Assembly (NCBI GenBank): GCA_036130055.1
Contig: JAYYOR010000005.1
Coordinates: 1-64,000 of the forward strand
Origin: TMED69 sp036130055
GTDB lineage: Bacteria; Pseudomonadota; Gammaproteobacteria; Ga0077536
Direction: 5' to 3'
Length of the DNA: 64,000 nt
Shown here: positions 1 to 9,834 of the stretch, one piece after another
Layout of the letters: each line of letters opens with the position of its first letter
Numbering within the stretch: the first letter of the stretch is position 1
Program-made: the position numbers and the translations under genes
Notes under the pieces: model-generated
What the model was told of the DNA's origin: nothing
What the model saw: the letters and a program-made list of their open reading frames with translations, nothing else
Databases searched by the model: none

Positions 1-362
1 GCTAAATGACCGCCCATTGAACATCCCATATAAACCGGCCGAACCAACTCCAGTTCGCGTATTAACTCTATCCAAAACTTCATGAACCACTCTTTATGCA
101 ACTCGTACTTTTGCTCCCAAAATCTCACTGAGTCCGGTGGAAGAGACTTGCCGTGATACGGTAAATCGATAGCAATGAATCTGAATCTTTTGGTTAAATC
201 TGGGTCTTCCAATAGGTGTCTCCATTGTCTGCCATCGGAACCTGCGGTATGCTGACAAACAATTGGAATTCCTGTCCCCGCCTCTTCAAAGTAGACTCTG
301 TACTCTATTCCTTCGACAGTTACGTAAATATATTTTCCTGTAATGGCGGCATATTTAGCCAT
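1..362 (-). CDS. alpha/beta hydrolase (partial, 3' end outside window)
   Basis: The first 120 codons of a serine hydrolase of the alpha/beta fold are visible; the rest lies beyond base 1. An oxyanion-loop segment (QHTAGSDG, about residues 37-44) and a nucleophile elbow GCSMG (residues 113-117, Ser115) are present, with the DLPYHGKS segment usual just before the elbow region. The ATG at 362 overlaps the stop of the upstream gene as TAATG, so the two are probably translationally coupled. The catalytic Asp and His would be in the missing part. The substrate is unknown; the pairing with the small upstream protein is the only clue. Confidence 0.8.
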   Translation of the reverse strand, partial: MAKYAAITGKYIYVTVEGIEYRVYFEEAGTGIPIVCQHTAGSDGRQWRHLLEDPDLTKRFRFIAIDLPYHGKSLPPDSVRFWEQKYELHKEWFMKFWIELIRELELVRPVYMGCSMGGHL

Positions 363-757
363 TATGACTCCCCCTTTTTTAACAATGCGCTTTCAACCAT
401 ACAACTTTGAATTCTTAGTATTGCATAGTAATAGGCATAAGCGGATTCTAGATTCCCTCCGAACTCAAATTCGTGGTGAAAAGAAGCAGCAAACCAATCA
501 TGATAAAATGGCTTGGGTGTTTTAACTAACATTTTCAACCAAACATCTTTAGGACCACCGATATGTATATCATATGGATCAAACCCGCTGGTACCCCTAT
601 AAAATTTCTGAACTTTACCCTCTGCGATTTCCATAAAGTAAAATTCATCTTCTACTTTAAATCGAATATTTGCTGACCAAAATCTGCTTACGAGCTGATA
701 TTCTTTGTCATTATTTATCCGGTTTTTGATATCTTCTAAATCAAAAAAGGCTTCCAT
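362..757 (-). CDS. conserved small protein of unknown function
   Basis: Encodes about 131 residues with no signal peptide or membrane segment. It is rich in aromatic residues, especially in the middle (WFAASFHHEFEFGG). The size and mixed character are compatible with a small lipid- or ligand-binding fold such as SCP2, but I see no diagnostic motif, so this is only a suggestion. Two in-frame ATGs exist, at 763 and 757. An AGGG Shine-Dalgarno lies 7 bases before the second and only 1 before the first, so 757 is preferred. The stop overlaps the start of the alpha/beta hydrolase by one base (TAATG), implying joint expression and probably a joint role. Confidence 0.6.
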   Translation of the reverse strand: MEAFFDLEDIKNRINNDKEYQLVSRFWSANIRFKVEDEFYFMEIAEGKVQKFYRGTSGFDPYDIHIGGPKDVWLKMLVKTPKPFYHDWFAASFHHEFEFGGNLESAYAYYYAILRIQSCMVESALLKKGES

Positions 758-815
758 AATCATTCCCTAATTCAACCTTACTGTTGTAAATGGTAATTAA
801 TAGAGTCAACCAATG

Positions 816-2015
816 TCAATCATCCTTCATATTCTTGATCCCAAATTGTTCCATAACCTCTTTGGTATGGAAACCCAGTTGTGGACCAGGTGATTTTACG
901 GAGCCTGGATTTCTTAAGAATTTTACAGGAACTCCTGCTATTTTTTTCTTTCCGAGTCCAGGTACATCGATATCTTGCAACATATCTCTGACTTTTAGAT
1001 GTTCATCTTTATAAATATCCTCGACATTATTAGCTGGACCACTAGGCACTTTTCCAGCCAACTTATTCATCAGCTGAGCCTTTGTATGTAAGCGTGTCCA
1101 TTCAGTAATCGTTTTTCTAACAAATTCTGCGTTTTTAATTCGAGCATCATTAGAATTTAATCGATTATCGTCTTTTAGTTCATCGAGACCCATTATTTTT
1201 ATCAAAGCTTGCCATTGGGATTCTAGAGCGCAACCGATGGCGTACCACCCGTCAGCCGCCCTATAAATAGAAAAAGGATTTACGAGTGGATGATCATTTC
1301 CTTCTCCATGTGAGACATCTTCGACGAAGGAATAACGATAAATTTGTCTTTCACAAAAAGCTATCATCGCGTCATACATACTGACATCTACAAACTCACC
1401 TTGCCCTGTCTGCTCAGCCTTTCGCAAGGCAGCGATCACGCCAAAAGCGCACATAATTCCTGGCACAATATCACCTATTCCGGGCCCAGCTTTTGTTGGC
1501 GAATCTTTTTCTCCAGTCATTGCCATAAAGCCACCCATGGCTTGAGCAACTATATCAAAAGCGGGCCAATCATTGTATGGGCCCTTCCCTGTCCTGTAGT
1601 CTCCATACCCTCTTATTGTGGCATAGACTAATTTATTATTGACCTCTAGTAATTTTTCGTAGGACAATCCGAGACGCTCCATGACACCAGCGCGAAAGTT
1701 TTCTATAACAATGTCTGATTTTGCGACCATTTGAAAAAAAATTTCTCTGTCGGTTGCCATTTTTAAGTTAAGAATTATACTTCTTTTGTTTCTATTGATA
1801 CTGTGGAAATATCCGCTATTCTCTTTTTTTATGTCTAACTCTGCATAAGGACCTAATCCCCTGGACATGTCTCCGTGAGGAGGCTCAATCTTTATTACGT
1901 CTGCTCCATGGTCAGCAAGAATCATTGTGCAATACGGACCCGCCAGCATTTGCGTAAGATCTAAGACAACTACACCTGCTAAAATTCCTTCATTTGTTTT
2001 TTTGTTATTAGACAT
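816..2015 (-). CDS. CaiB/BaiF family (class III) CoA-transferase
   Basis: A 399-residue protein, normal for class III CoA-transferases, which move CoA between carboxylic acids through an aspartyl-CoA thioester. The N-terminal family signature is clear (LAGPYCTMILADHGADVIKI, about residues 25-44). The catalytic aspartate is Asp154 in PAFDIVAQAMGGFMAMTG. The C-terminal half carries the interlocked-dimer tail usual in the family. No strong Shine-Dalgarno is seen before the ATG. It lies 19 bases after folD on the same strand, with no functional link apparent. Formyl-CoA, carnitine and succinyl-CoA dependent members cannot be told apart by eye. Confidence 0.88.
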   Translation of the reverse strand: MSNNKKTNEGILAGVVVLDLTQMLAGPYCTMILADHGADVIKIEPPHGDMSRGLGPYAELDIKKENSGYFHSINRNKRSIILNLKMATDREIFFQMVAKSDIVIENFRAGVMERLGLSYEKLLEVNNKLVYATIRGYGDYRTGKGPYNDWPAFDIVAQAMGGFMAMTGEKDSPTKAGPGIGDIVPGIMCAFGVIAALRKAEQTGQGEFVDVSMYDAMIAFCERQIYRYSFVEDVSHGEGNDHPLVNPFSIYRAADGWYAIGCALESQWQALIKIMGLDELKDDNRLNSNDARIKNAEFVRKTITEWTRLHTKAQLMNKLAGKVPSGPANNVEDIYKDEHLKVRDMLQDIDVPGLGKKKIAGVPVKFLRNPGSVKSPGPQLGFHTKEVMEQFGIKNMKDD

Positions 2016-2034
2016 AAATTTTATTTTATTTAAA

Positions 2035-2868
2035 TTAATTCTTTTCTGCAGACTGAATTGTTTGTTCTATTAGTGTATTAATAGTCATTGGCCCTACGCC
2101 ACCTGGCACAGGGGTATACGCAAAGACGCGATTTTTTAGCGGTTCAAGCTCGATATCTCCTACACCTCCAGGATGATAACCCGCATCAATCACTATGGCA
2201 TCATCTTTTATCCAGTCAGCTCGTATGAATTCAGGCCTCCCTACTGCACCAACTACCACATCTGCGGTTTTTATAATATCGCTTAACCCCTTTGTCTTCG
2301 AATGACAGATAGTAACGGTAGCATTCGCGGCCAATAACATCATCGACATCGGCTTACCTAGAATAGGACTCCTGCCTACGACAACGGCATGTTTCCCTTC
2401 AACACCAATATTATAGTATCTAATAATACGCATGATCCCCATTGGCGTAGCAGAACCATAAGCTGGAACCCCCATCGACATTCTACCAAATCCCAAAGTA
2501 GTCACGCCATCGACATCTTTCGCAGCATCAATCGCATCGAAACATGCACGCTCATCAATTCCTGAAGGAACCGGGTGTTGAAGCAATATACCTTTCACCG
2601 AATCGTCATCGTTTAATTCCTCAATCCGACCTAATAGCTGATTAGTTGATGTTCTCATCGGAAGTTCAACTTTTTTTGAGTCCAAACCAACTCTCTGACA
2701 TGCGGCTTGTTTCATTTTTACATATGTGGCTGAAGCAGGGTCGTCTCCAACAAGAATAGTAGCTAAGGATGGCGTTACACCTTTTTCGGATATTTTTTTT
2801 ACCCTGGTCTTAAATTCATCCTCAAATTTTGAGGCTAAAATCTTGCCTTCCAACAATAATGATTTCAT
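2035..2868 (-). CDS. folD: bifunctional methylenetetrahydrofolate dehydrogenase/cyclohydrolase
   Basis: FolD converts 5,10-methylene-THF to 10-formyl-THF with NADP, in the cytosol. The YxxxK catalytic motif is at Tyr49/Lys53. The second family signature appears as LLQHPVP, and PGGVGPMT is near the C-terminus. The reading frame is open further upstream (to 2994), but the ATG at 2868 is preceded by a strong AAGGGGG and gives a 277-residue protein of family length (E. coli 288). The upstream extension would also run into the divergent gene at 2935. The 66-base gap to that gene must hold both promoters. Confidence 0.93.
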   Translation of the reverse strand: MKSLLLEGKILASKFEDEFKTRVKKISEKGVTPSLATILVGDDPASATYVKMKQAACQRVGLDSKKVELPMRTSTNQLLGRIEELNDDDSVKGILLQHPVPSGIDERACFDAIDAAKDVDGVTTLGFGRMSMGVPAYGSATPMGIMRIIRYYNIGVEGKHAVVVGRSPILGKPMSMMLLAANATVTICHSKTKGLSDIIKTADVVVGAVGRPEFIRADWIKDDAIVIDAGYHPGGVGDIELEPLKNRVFAYTPVPGGVGPMTINTLIEQTIQSAEKN

Positions 2869-2934
2869 GCTTCCCCCTTTTTTAGGTATTATGTTGGCAT
2901 AATTTAGACCAACAATAAAAAATAAGATTATAGC

Positions 2935-3774
2935 ATGATTGAACTGGATGCCATTGATTATCATAAGCCTGTCAAATTGACGAATAACATTCATAGGTTA
3001 ACTTCAAGAAATCCTAGTCAGATGACAGGCCCAGGTACAAATACTTACATTGTCGGGCGTTCGAGCTTTGTAGTAGTGGATCCGGGACCAGCATTAGAAT
3101 CTCACGTCCATAATATTCTGCATTACTTTGGGCAACGTATAGAGGCTGTCTTAGTAACCCACACTCATAAAGACCATTCACCAGCAGCTAGAATTATCGC
3201 GAAGGAAACAGGGGCAAAACTCTTTGGGAGTGTGATAGAAAACGACGGACATCAGGATACAACGTTCTCGTCACAAAAAAAAATTGAAGATAATGAAATT
3301 TTAAAATTCTCTGAAAATTCCGTTAAAGCCATTCAGACTCCTGGGCATGTAGCAAATCACATATGTTACCTCATTGAATCAGATAAATTTCTCATTACTG
3401 GAGATCATCTTATGGAAGGAACCACAGTAGTAATTATACCTCCTTCCGGTAGCATGAAAGACTACATGGATTCACTACAAAAACTTATGGACTATAATTT
3501 TAAATATATAGGGCCTGGACATGGAGTGGTAATTAATAAGCCAAAACAAGAAATTGAGCGCGTTTATCGACACAGAGTAAAAAGAGAAAAAAAAATCTTA
3601 AAAATTGTTACAGAAACCAAACCTTCTTCGTTAGAAGAACTTACCAAAAAAGCTTATGGAGACGTTAACGAAAACTTGCATTTTTGGGCATCAAAATCGC
3701 TTCTAGCCCATTTAATTAAATTGGAATCAGAAAAACTAGTAGTTCAAAATAAAGGCAAGTGGTCAGCTTATTAA
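2935..3774 (+). CDS. MBL-fold metallo-hydrolase (LACTB2-like)
   Basis: A 279-residue metallo-beta-lactamase fold hydrolase. The dinuclear zinc motif HTHKDH is at residues 76-81, with further ligands in TPGHVANH and TGDHLMEG. The C-terminal 60 residues look like the winged-helix tail ([13 protein letters not shown]) found in LACTB2-type proteins, which include RNA endonucleases, and in some thioesterase or lactonase-like members. Transcribed divergently from folD. Its last 4 bases overlap the 3' end of the opposing hydrolase gene, so there is no room for a terminator between them. The substrate is not determinable. Confidence 0.85.
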   Translation: MIELDAIDYHKPVKLTNNIHRLTSRNPSQMTGPGTNTYIVGRSSFVVVDPGPALESHVHNILHYFGQRIEAVLVTHTHKDHSPAARIIAKETGAKLFGSVIENDGHQDTTFSSQKKIEDNEILKFSENSVKAIQTPGHVANHICYLIESDKFLITGDHLMEGTTVVIIPPSGSMKDYMDSLQKLMDYNFKYIGPGHGVVINKPKQEIERVYRHRVKREKKILKIVTETKPSSLEELTKKAYGDVNENLHFWASKSLLAHLIKLESEKLVVQNKGKWSAY

Positions 3775-4700
3775 TTTTTTGGAAAGATTTTTCTGTTATA
3801 AAATTCAATCAAATCCTTGGCACATTTCTCTGGGGCTTCAAGCATGGGTAAGTGTCCAACTTGTGACATTAACTTTGACTCATTACATTTAATTTTTTTT
3901 ATCAACACCTTCATTCCATCGGGTGTTACAATCCGATCACTATCCCCCCACACTATCAACGTTTCGCACTCAATGCCTCTGGCTAGCTCCTCAAGTTTTA
4001 AAGGATTTTCCGAAATGCTGTTGATCGAACCAAACATCTGCGTGAACAATTGCTCGTTAATGGAAAACCTTCTCATTGCTTTTTGTTCGAGAACTTCGTA
4101 AAACCAGCTTTTGGCAGGAGGATTATAAAAACACAATTGCGAGAGCCGCGCGAAGTCGAGAGAGTTTTTGACCAACAGAGGGTTTTTTCCTTTCAAAATA
4201 AGTTCCACACCCTCTGCGTGCTGCTCCGTGGTTACTCCAGCAGGAGCAAGCAACCACAAGCCAATAACTTTTTGTGGCGCTTTTGCGGCAATTACGGCAG
4301 AGAAAAACCCTCCTAAAGAGTTACCACCAATAATATATTGGTCACTCGGAACAATACGCAAAAGGAATTCCATGATAACGCTAACTTGCTCATCCAAAGT
4401 ATATTTCGCAAATGAGTTTAATGGAGATTCTCCGAATCCTGGAACATCTAAAATGATCAAGTTGAATTTATTTTTCAAAAACCTCGAAACTGGAAGCCAA
4501 TGGTTTTTATCTGCCCCGAAGCCATGTATAAGTACAATTGTTGGGGCTGGCGGCGGCTTAAACAATTTTGTCTTGTAAAATACGATTTTCTGCTTGCCAA
4601 CATAACTAGACTCCTGGCTCAAACCAAGATAAATTAACAGCAACTTTTCAGTTATTTTAAGAATGAAAGCTAAGCTGATTAATTTTATTTTTTTAAACAT
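3771..4700 (-). CDS. alpha/beta hydrolase with N-terminal hydrophobic segment
   Basis: A 309-residue alpha/beta hydrolase. It has the oxyanion loop LIHGFGADK (about 57-65) and nucleophile elbow GGNSLGG (Ser128). A probable acid lies in VWGDSDRIV (about 250-258) and the catalytic His in SQVGHLPMLEAP (near 283). Residues 1-28 are basic then hydrophobic, suggesting a membrane anchor or signal peptide, with the enzyme facing the periplasm. It resembles the lipase/esterase and C-C hydrolase branch, but the substrate is unknown. The gene overlaps the convergent MBL gene by 4 bases. Confidence 0.82.
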   Translation of the reverse strand: MFKKIKLISLAFILKITEKLLLIYLGLSQESSYVGKQKIVFYKTKLFKPPPAPTIVLIHGFGADKNHWLPVSRFLKNKFNLIILDVPGFGESPLNSFAKYTLDEQVSVIMEFLLRIVPSDQYIIGGNSLGGFFSAVIAAKAPQKVIGLWLLAPAGVTTEQHAEGVELILKGKNPLLVKNSLDFARLSQLCFYNPPAKSWFYEVLEQKAMRRFSINEQLFTQMFGSINSISENPLKLEELARGIECETLIVWGDSDRIVTPDGMKVLIKKIKCNESKLMSQVGHLPMLEAPEKCAKDLIEFYNRKIFPKN

Positions 4701-4741
4701 TGTTAAGGATTTATCTTTGATCTCAAATTTATAACTTTATC

Positions 4742-5485
4742 ATGACTACAAAATTTTACTCAAATTGCAGAGATATGGTCGCCACTATTACCAGTGGAAG
4801 TTCTTTAGCGCTTTTTAAAAATGCAATATCATATGTGATAGGTGCTCACCTCCTTAATAGCGCGGTAACAAATTTGCACGTCATCACCGTGCCGACCGGT
4901 GGTTTATTAATCGACCTTTTAATTAAACACCAAAAAATTTCTCATATTGAAACGTCTGGCATTTCTCTAGGAGAAAACGGACCTGCGAAAAACTTTACTA
5001 ACCTGTTAGAAGGCCAAAATTTAATTGACTCGGAACCCCCTAGGAATGCAATCAGAATAACTGATGCCACTTGCCCAGCAATTTATGCAGGTCTTCAAGC
5101 GGCTGAAAAAGGTATACCTTTTATGCCAATGAGAGGGTTGCTCGGCTCGGACATTCTTCATAATCGCGAAGAATTGAAAGTCATCACCAATCCCTTTAAA
5201 AAAGACGATCTCATCGTCTGTATTCCCCCAATAGTTCCAGACTTTACATTTTTTCATGTCGCCTTAGCCGATTCCGAGGGTAATGTATTTATCGGGTCAG
5301 ATTCAGAACTTAAATTGCTAGCCCATGTATCGAAAAAAACACTTGTGAGTGCTGATATGATTGTTAAAACTAATTTGCTCATGGACCCTGATTATAAAAA
5401 TAATACAATCTCTAATTTTTATATAGACGGAATTACGGAAACAACTAGAAAAAATGAGTCTCTTATTTTAGAACCTTTTCAATAA
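4742..5485 (+). CDS. class I CoA-transferase, subunit A (GctA/IpdA-like)
   Basis: A 247-residue alpha-type subunit of a family I CoA-transferase. It contains core strands such as PTGGLLIDLL, the segment GIPFMPMRGLLGSD (about 119-132) and VALADSEGNVFIG (about 174-186), all recognisable in glutaconate CoA-transferase A and in IpdA of steroid-ring degradation. It is followed after 3 bases by the matching subunit B, so the two form one operon and presumably a heteromer. IpdAB is a ring hydrolase rather than a transferase, so the reaction could be either. No other steroid-degradation genes are in the window. Confidence 0.78.
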   Translation: MTTKFYSNCRDMVATITSGSSLALFKNAISYVIGAHLLNSAVTNLHVITVPTGGLLIDLLIKHQKISHIETSGISLGENGPAKNFTNLLEGQNLIDSEPPRNAIRITDATCPAIYAGLQAAEKGIPFMPMRGLLGSDILHNREELKVITNPFKKDDLIVCIPPIVPDFTFFHVALADSEGNVFIGSDSELKLLAHVSKKTLVSADMIVKTNLLMDPDYKNNTISNFYIDGITETTRKNESLILEPFQ

Positions 5486-5488
5486 ATT

Positions 5489-6214
5489 ATGAATACCAAC
5501 AAAGTTGAAATATTAATTTCTGAAATTTGCAATATGCTCAAAAACTCAACCGCTATCGGAGTAGGCGTTCTATCACCTATCCCAGGCGCAGCATCTATTC
5601 TTGCAAAAATTGAGGCTGAGGATAAAAAAAGAGTAATAATACTCGGAAGCGAGCAAGCACCATATGCGCCCGAAAGCGCTACGGAGATATTTGATATAGC
5701 GGCTCAAGGAAAATTAGATTCGTTTTTTCTAAGCGGCGGTCAAATTGATGGTCACGCAAACATCAACTTAAATTGCCTTACTAATGAAAATAAAATAAAT
5801 AAACGCTGGTCAGGTGCTTTCGGATCCCCTTTTCTCTATATGGTTGTCCCTCAAGTTATCCTATTTAAACTAGGTCATAGTTCTAACACTTTGGTAAAGA
5901 ACGTCGACTTCGTCACTGCAACCGGAAGTTCAGATGCATTAACCTTCAGAAGAGGCGGGGCTGATTATTTAATAACTGATCTCTGTTGCTTCAAATTTGA
6001 TAGAGTTAAGAAGATATTCAAACTACAATCGATTCACCCTGGAAATAGCTTGGAAGAGATCAAGATGAAAACGGGGTTCAAATTTGACTATTCAGTAAAA
6101 ATTAATATTACATCTGAACCTGATCAAATCAGGCAAAAAACTATACGAGAAAAAGTTGTGCCGGAACTTATGAAAATTTATCCCAAATTTGCAAAGACCT
6201 ACTGGAAAAATTGA
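5489..6214 (+). CDS. class I CoA-transferase, subunit B (GctB/IpdB-like)
   Basis: A 241-residue beta-type partner of the preceding gene. The N-terminal half matches the GctB/IpdB pattern (GVGVLSPIPGAASILAKIEA, about residues 24-43). Glu55 in ILGSEQ sits near the position of the catalytic glutamate known in GctB (Glu54), but whether it is truly equivalent needs an alignment. The segment SGGQIDGHANINLN corresponds to the Asp-x-x-Gly-Asn-x-Asn region of IpdB-type proteins. It ends 3 bases before the opposing pntB stop codon. Confidence 0.76.
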   Translation: MNTNKVEILISEICNMLKNSTAIGVGVLSPIPGAASILAKIEAEDKKRVIILGSEQAPYAPESATEIFDIAAQGKLDSFFLSGGQIDGHANINLNCLTNENKINKRWSGAFGSPFLYMVVPQVILFKLGHSSNTLVKNVDFVTATGSSDALTFRRGGADYLITDLCCFKFDRVKKIFKLQSIHPGNSLEEIKMKTGFKFDYSVKINITSEPDQIRQKTIREKVVPELMKIYPKFAKTYWKN

Positions 6215-6217
6215 TTT

Positions 6218-7600
6218 CTAAAGGTTTTTTAATAACTCGTCCAGACTCTCTTTAGCATCACCAAACAACATTCGTGTGTTATCTCCGAAAAACAATGGGT
6301 TATCTACTCCAGCATATCCGCTCGCAAGGCTGCGTTTTAGCACAACAACAGTCCCCGCGTTCCAAACTTCTAAAACTGGCATTCCAGCAATAGGGCTCTC
6401 TGGTTCAGTTTGCGCAGAGGGGTTTACAATGTCATTAGCCCCTATAACCACCACTACGTCTGTATCAGTAAAATCCTCATTGATTTCATCCATCTCTAAT
6501 ACAATATCGTAAGGGACTCTGGCTTCGGCTAGAAGCACATTCATATGTCCTGGCATCCGCCCCGCAACTGGGTGTATTGCAAATCTGACTTTTTTTCGTT
6601 GCTCTTTTAATTTTTTTGTAATTTGTTGGACCACCGCTTGTGCTTGAGCCACCGCCATTCCATAACCGGGCACAAAAATAATACTCTGGCTTTGCTTAAA
6701 AATTTCAGCAGTTTCAACTGCTGATATCTCATGAGCCTCACCAGTAAATCCTTTTGATCCAGTTGACCCGCTGGTTCCAAATCCACCGGCGATCACATGT
6801 AAAAATTTCCTATTCATTGCTTTGCACATGATGTAACTCAAAATTGCCCCGCTGGAACCAACCAAAGCGCCTGTAACGATTAATAAATCATTTGAAAGCA
6901 TAAAACCTGTGGCAGCGGCCGCCCACCCCGAATAACTATTCAACATTGAGACAACGACAGGCATATCCGCTCCACCAATAGCCATAACCATGTGCACTCC
7001 AAAAATAAAAGCAATCAGGGTCATGATTAAAAGTAGCATTAAACCTTCTGAGTGATTAGCTGATGATACAAATTTGATAAGTATCACGAAACTAATCAAA
7101 CCCAATGCCAGGTTAAACCAGTGTCTACCTGGAATAAGGAATGGCTTACCGTCTATAATTCCTTTTAACTTGCCGAACGCGACAACAGAACCGGTAAAAG
7201 TTACTGCTCCTATCAATATTCCCAAATAAATCTCAACGTCATGAATAACTTTCTCGGCACCAATATAATCCGTTCCTTCTAAAAAACTAGCAAAGCCGAT
7301 CAAAACAGCTGCCATACCCACGAAACTATGCAGGATTGCTACCAGTTCTGGCATTTCTGTCATTTGCACTTTTTTTGCAACAATAGTTCCCACCGCAGCC
7401 GCTAATAACATGGTAACAATTAATATTGCGTATGCAGTCACTTGGGCGCTCATGACCGTTGCGGCTATGGCTATTGTCATTCCGATAATGCCAAATAGAT
7501 TACCTCTCCTTGAGGTCTCGGGATGACTCAATCCTGATAGGCTCAAAATAAAAAATATCGCCGAAACGATATAACTTGCGGTTACCACTCCCTGTGTCAT
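6218..7600 (-). CDS. pntB: NAD(P) transhydrogenase, beta subunit
   Basis: A 460-residue membrane subunit (E. coli 462) of the proton-translocating transhydrogenase, which makes NADPH from NADH using the proton-motive force. Residues 1-275 hold about nine transmembrane helices. The rest is the NADP-binding domain III with [26 protein letters not shown] and [12 protein letters not shown] Shine-Dalgarno AGGAGA lies 6 bases before the ATG and overlaps the pntA stop region, so pntA and pntB are one operon. It is convergent with the CoA-transferase pair, 3 bases away. Confidence 0.96.
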   Translation of the reverse strand: MTQGVVTASYIVSAIFFILSLSGLSHPETSRRGNLFGIIGMTIAIAATVMSAQVTAYAILIVTMLLAAAVGTIVAKKVQMTEMPELVAILHSFVGMAAVLIGFASFLEGTDYIGAEKVIHDVEIYLGILIGAVTFTGSVVAFGKLKGIIDGKPFLIPGRHWFNLALGLISFVILIKFVSSANHSEGLMLLLIMTLIAFIFGVHMVMAIGGADMPVVVSMLNSYSGWAAAATGFMLSNDLLIVTGALVGSSGAILSYIMCKAMNRKFLHVIAGGFGTSGSTGSKGFTGEAHEISAVETAEIFKQSQSIIFVPGYGMAVAQAQAVVQQITKKLKEQRKKVRFAIHPVAGRMPGHMNVLLAEARVPYDIVLEMDEINEDFTDTDVVVVIGANDIVNPSAQTEPESPIAGMPVLEVWNAGTVVVLKRSLASGYAGVDNPLFFGDNTRMLFGDAKESLDELLKNL

Positions 7601-7609
7601 TGAATTCTC

Positions 7610-9163
7610 CTATTTCTGGAACATTTGCAACATTCGCTTAGTTACTGTAAAACCACCAACAATATTTATTGTTGCAATGAATACCGATACCGTGGCCAAA
7701 ATAATCGTTACCATTGAATTTGAGGATATCTGTAATACAGCACCTAAAACAATAATCCCTGAAATCGCATTAGTCACGCTCATTAGTGGTGTGTGAAGAG
7801 CAGGTGTGACGTTCCAAATTACTTGGTAACCTACAAAACACGCGAGCACGAAAACAGTGAAGTGTGCCATAAATTCCGAGGGCGCAAAAAACCCCAAAAC
7901 CCAAATGACTAAAGCAATTATTCCTAATAACCCCAACTGAGTGAGGCCATTGCTAGTTTTTTCAGTATTATCACTTTCTCTTGAAGATTCGGGTTTTTGA
8001 CTATCGGATTTTTGAGCTACATTTAGTTTTGGTGGAGGCGCCGGCCAAATAATTGTGCCTGACTTAATTATGGTTGCACCTCTCACAACTTCGTCTTCCA
8101 TATCAAATTGAATCTTTCCATCTTTTTCGGGAGTCATGTCATTGAGCAAGTGCACCAAATTAGTTGCATATAATTCCGAAGATTGGGTGGCTAGTCTACT
8201 TGGGAGGTCAGTGTATCCTATTATGTTGATATCTTTATGAGCAACCACCTCATCTGCTTTTGATAATTCGCAATTCCCACCTTGCTCTGCGGCCATATCA
8301 ACTATAACGCTTCCAGGTCTCATGGACTCAACCATATCTTTAGTTATTAAAGTTGGAGCTGGTTTGCCTGGAATTAATGCAGTGGTAACGATTATGTCGA
8401 CTTCCTTTGCTTGCTCCGTAAACAAAGCCATTTCCGCCTCAATAAATTCGTCGCTCATTACCTTAGCATATCCACCGCTACCTGAACCATCCTCTTCAAA
8501 ATCTAGTAAGAGAAAGTCAGCCCCCATACTCTCGACTTGTTCTTTAACCTCAGGTCTTGTATCGAATGCTCTAACAATAGCACCAAGACTTCGAGCTGCC
8601 CCAATAGCTGCCAAACCGGCTACTCCTGCCCCAATCACTAGGACTTTAGCAGGATTTATCTTTCCCGCCGCTGTAATTTGGCCCGTAAAAAATCGACCGA
8701 AACAGTTAGCAGCCTCCACAACCGCCCTATAACCGGCTATGTTGGCCATTGAACTCAAAGCATCCATTTTTTGGGCTCGAGATATTCTGGGCACACAATC
8801 CATGGCCATTAAATTAAATTTAATACCATTTAAGTCGTCTAGTAATTGCTGATTTTGAGCGGGATAAATAAAAGATATTACTGTTTGGTCATCACGTATC
8901 CTTCCAACTTCGCTTGCCTTATCGCTTCTTTTCCCGGATAGCCCCCTAACCTTTAAAATTATATCCGCACTATCCCAGCTAGTCGTTGGAACAATCGTCG
9001 CGCCTGCATTTTCAAATTGCTCATCTGTAAAGCTTGCTTGTTGGCCGGCCCCCTTCTCAACTAAAACTTCATAACCCAATTTTATTAACTTTGCCACCGA
9101 AGTAGGGGTTCCTGAAACTCGACACTCCCCTCCAATAGATTCTTTGGCTATTAATATTTTCAT
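7610..9163 (-). CDS. pntA: NAD(P) transhydrogenase, alpha subunit (fused PntAA-PntAB form)
   Basis: A 517-residue protein, the fused enterobacterial-type arrangement (E. coli 510). Residues 1-375 form the NAD-binding domain I, with the alanine-dehydrogenase-like Rossmann motif [11 protein letters not shown] and the loop following ATQSS. A hydrophilic linker with many Ser, Glu and Lys (about 380-405) joins it to four C-terminal membrane helices. The ATG at 9163 has AAGGATCG upstream. The 162-base gap before the divergent PPOX gene must contain both promoters; it is AT-rich and I could not assign -35/-10 boxes with confidence. Confidence 0.96.
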   Translation of the reverse strand: MKILIAKESIGGECRVSGTPTSVAKLIKLGYEVLVEKGAGQQASFTDEQFENAGATIVPTTSWDSADIILKVRGLSGKRSDKASEVGRIRDDQTVISFIYPAQNQQLLDDLNGIKFNLMAMDCVPRISRAQKMDALSSMANIAGYRAVVEAANCFGRFFTGQITAAGKINPAKVLVIGAGVAGLAAIGAARSLGAIVRAFDTRPEVKEQVESMGADFLLLDFEEDGSGSGGYAKVMSDEFIEAEMALFTEQAKEVDIIVTTALIPGKPAPTLITKDMVESMRPGSVIVDMAAEQGGNCELSKADEVVAHKDINIIGYTDLPSRLATQSSELYATNLVHLLNDMTPEKDGKIQFDMEDEVVRGATIIKSGTIIWPAPPPKLNVAQKSDSQKPESSRESDNTEKTSNGLTQLGLLGIIALVIWVLGFFAPSEFMAHFTVFVLACFVGYQVIWNVTPALHTPLMSVTNAISGIIVLGAVLQISSNSMVTIILATVSVFIATINIVGGFTVTKRMLQMFQK

Positions 9164-9325
9164 GCTTCGATCCTTGTTAACGTTACAGTCTTTTTAATGG
9201 TTTATTAATGTATTGTAACAAAACCCAACCGATTAGAGGGATAAATCTAACCTTTTTTTTTAATTCAAATTTCAGATATTATTGCCTTTGTTAACATCTT
9301 TCGCTTACCTATAAGGCAAAACTAT

Positions 9326-9829
9326 ATGATAAATAATAAAAATACTGAATTAATAGACTCCTACGAGAGACTACGGAAACTCATCGGTATGCCATCAGAG
9401 CAGGCTTTGAAGAAATCTCAACCAGCTCTATCACCAGAACATAAAAAATTCATCTCTAAATCCCCATTTTTTTTGATATCGTCGTGCAGCGATAACGGTG
9501 AATGTGAAATATCACCAAGAGGCGATAAGCCAGGTTTTGTTGAAGTAATTAACGACAAAACATTTATATTTATTGAAAAACCTGGTAACAGGCGGCTAGA
9601 TACTCTCTCCAACTTGATATCAAACAAGAATATTGGGATATTATTTCTTGTACCACAGGAACAATACTGTTTGAGAATCAAAGGTAAAGCTGAGCTGTCT
9701 TATGAAATACCGTCAAACGATAAAAAAAAATATTTGGTTCCACCTACAATCTTTGTAACCACTAAGGTTGAACAGGTTTTTTTTCAGTGTGCTAGAGCCA
9801 TAAAAGCTTCTCAGATTTGGTCCTGCTAG
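9326..9829 (+). CDS. pyridoxamine 5'-phosphate oxidase family (MSMEG_1061-like) FMN-binding protein
   Basis: A 167-residue split-barrel flavoprotein of the PPOX superfamily. Recognisable stretches are FLISSCSDNGECEISPRGD (about 51-69), FIEKPGNRRLDTLSNL and VEQVFFQCARAIKASQIW at the C-terminus. These match the uncharacterised MSMEG_1061-type group. Members are usually around 200 residues; this one stops soon after the RSxLW-like end, so it may be a short form. It is convergent with the sulfurtransferase, 5 bases apart. The reaction is unknown; an FMN- or F420-dependent redox role is typical of the superfamily. Confidence 0.75.
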   Translation: MINNKNTELIDSYERLRKLIGMPSEQALKKSQPALSPEHKKFISKSPFFLISSCSDNGECEISPRGDKPGFVEVINDKTFIFIEKPGNRRLDTLSNLISNKNIGILFLVPQEQYCLRIKGKAELSYEIPSNDKKKYLVPPTIFVTTKVEQVFFQCARAIKASQIWSC

Positions 9830-9834
9830 ACGAC

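Noticed and set aside
2869..2994. Longer folD with 42 extra N-terminal residues
   Set aside because: The ATG at 2868 has a strong Shine-Dalgarno and matches the family start; the extension has no FolD character and overlaps the divergent gene.
8322..8732. 136-residue open frame antisense to pntA
   Set aside because: Low-complexity Ser/Ala/Pro composition typical of the reverse of a conserved gene; no ribosome site.
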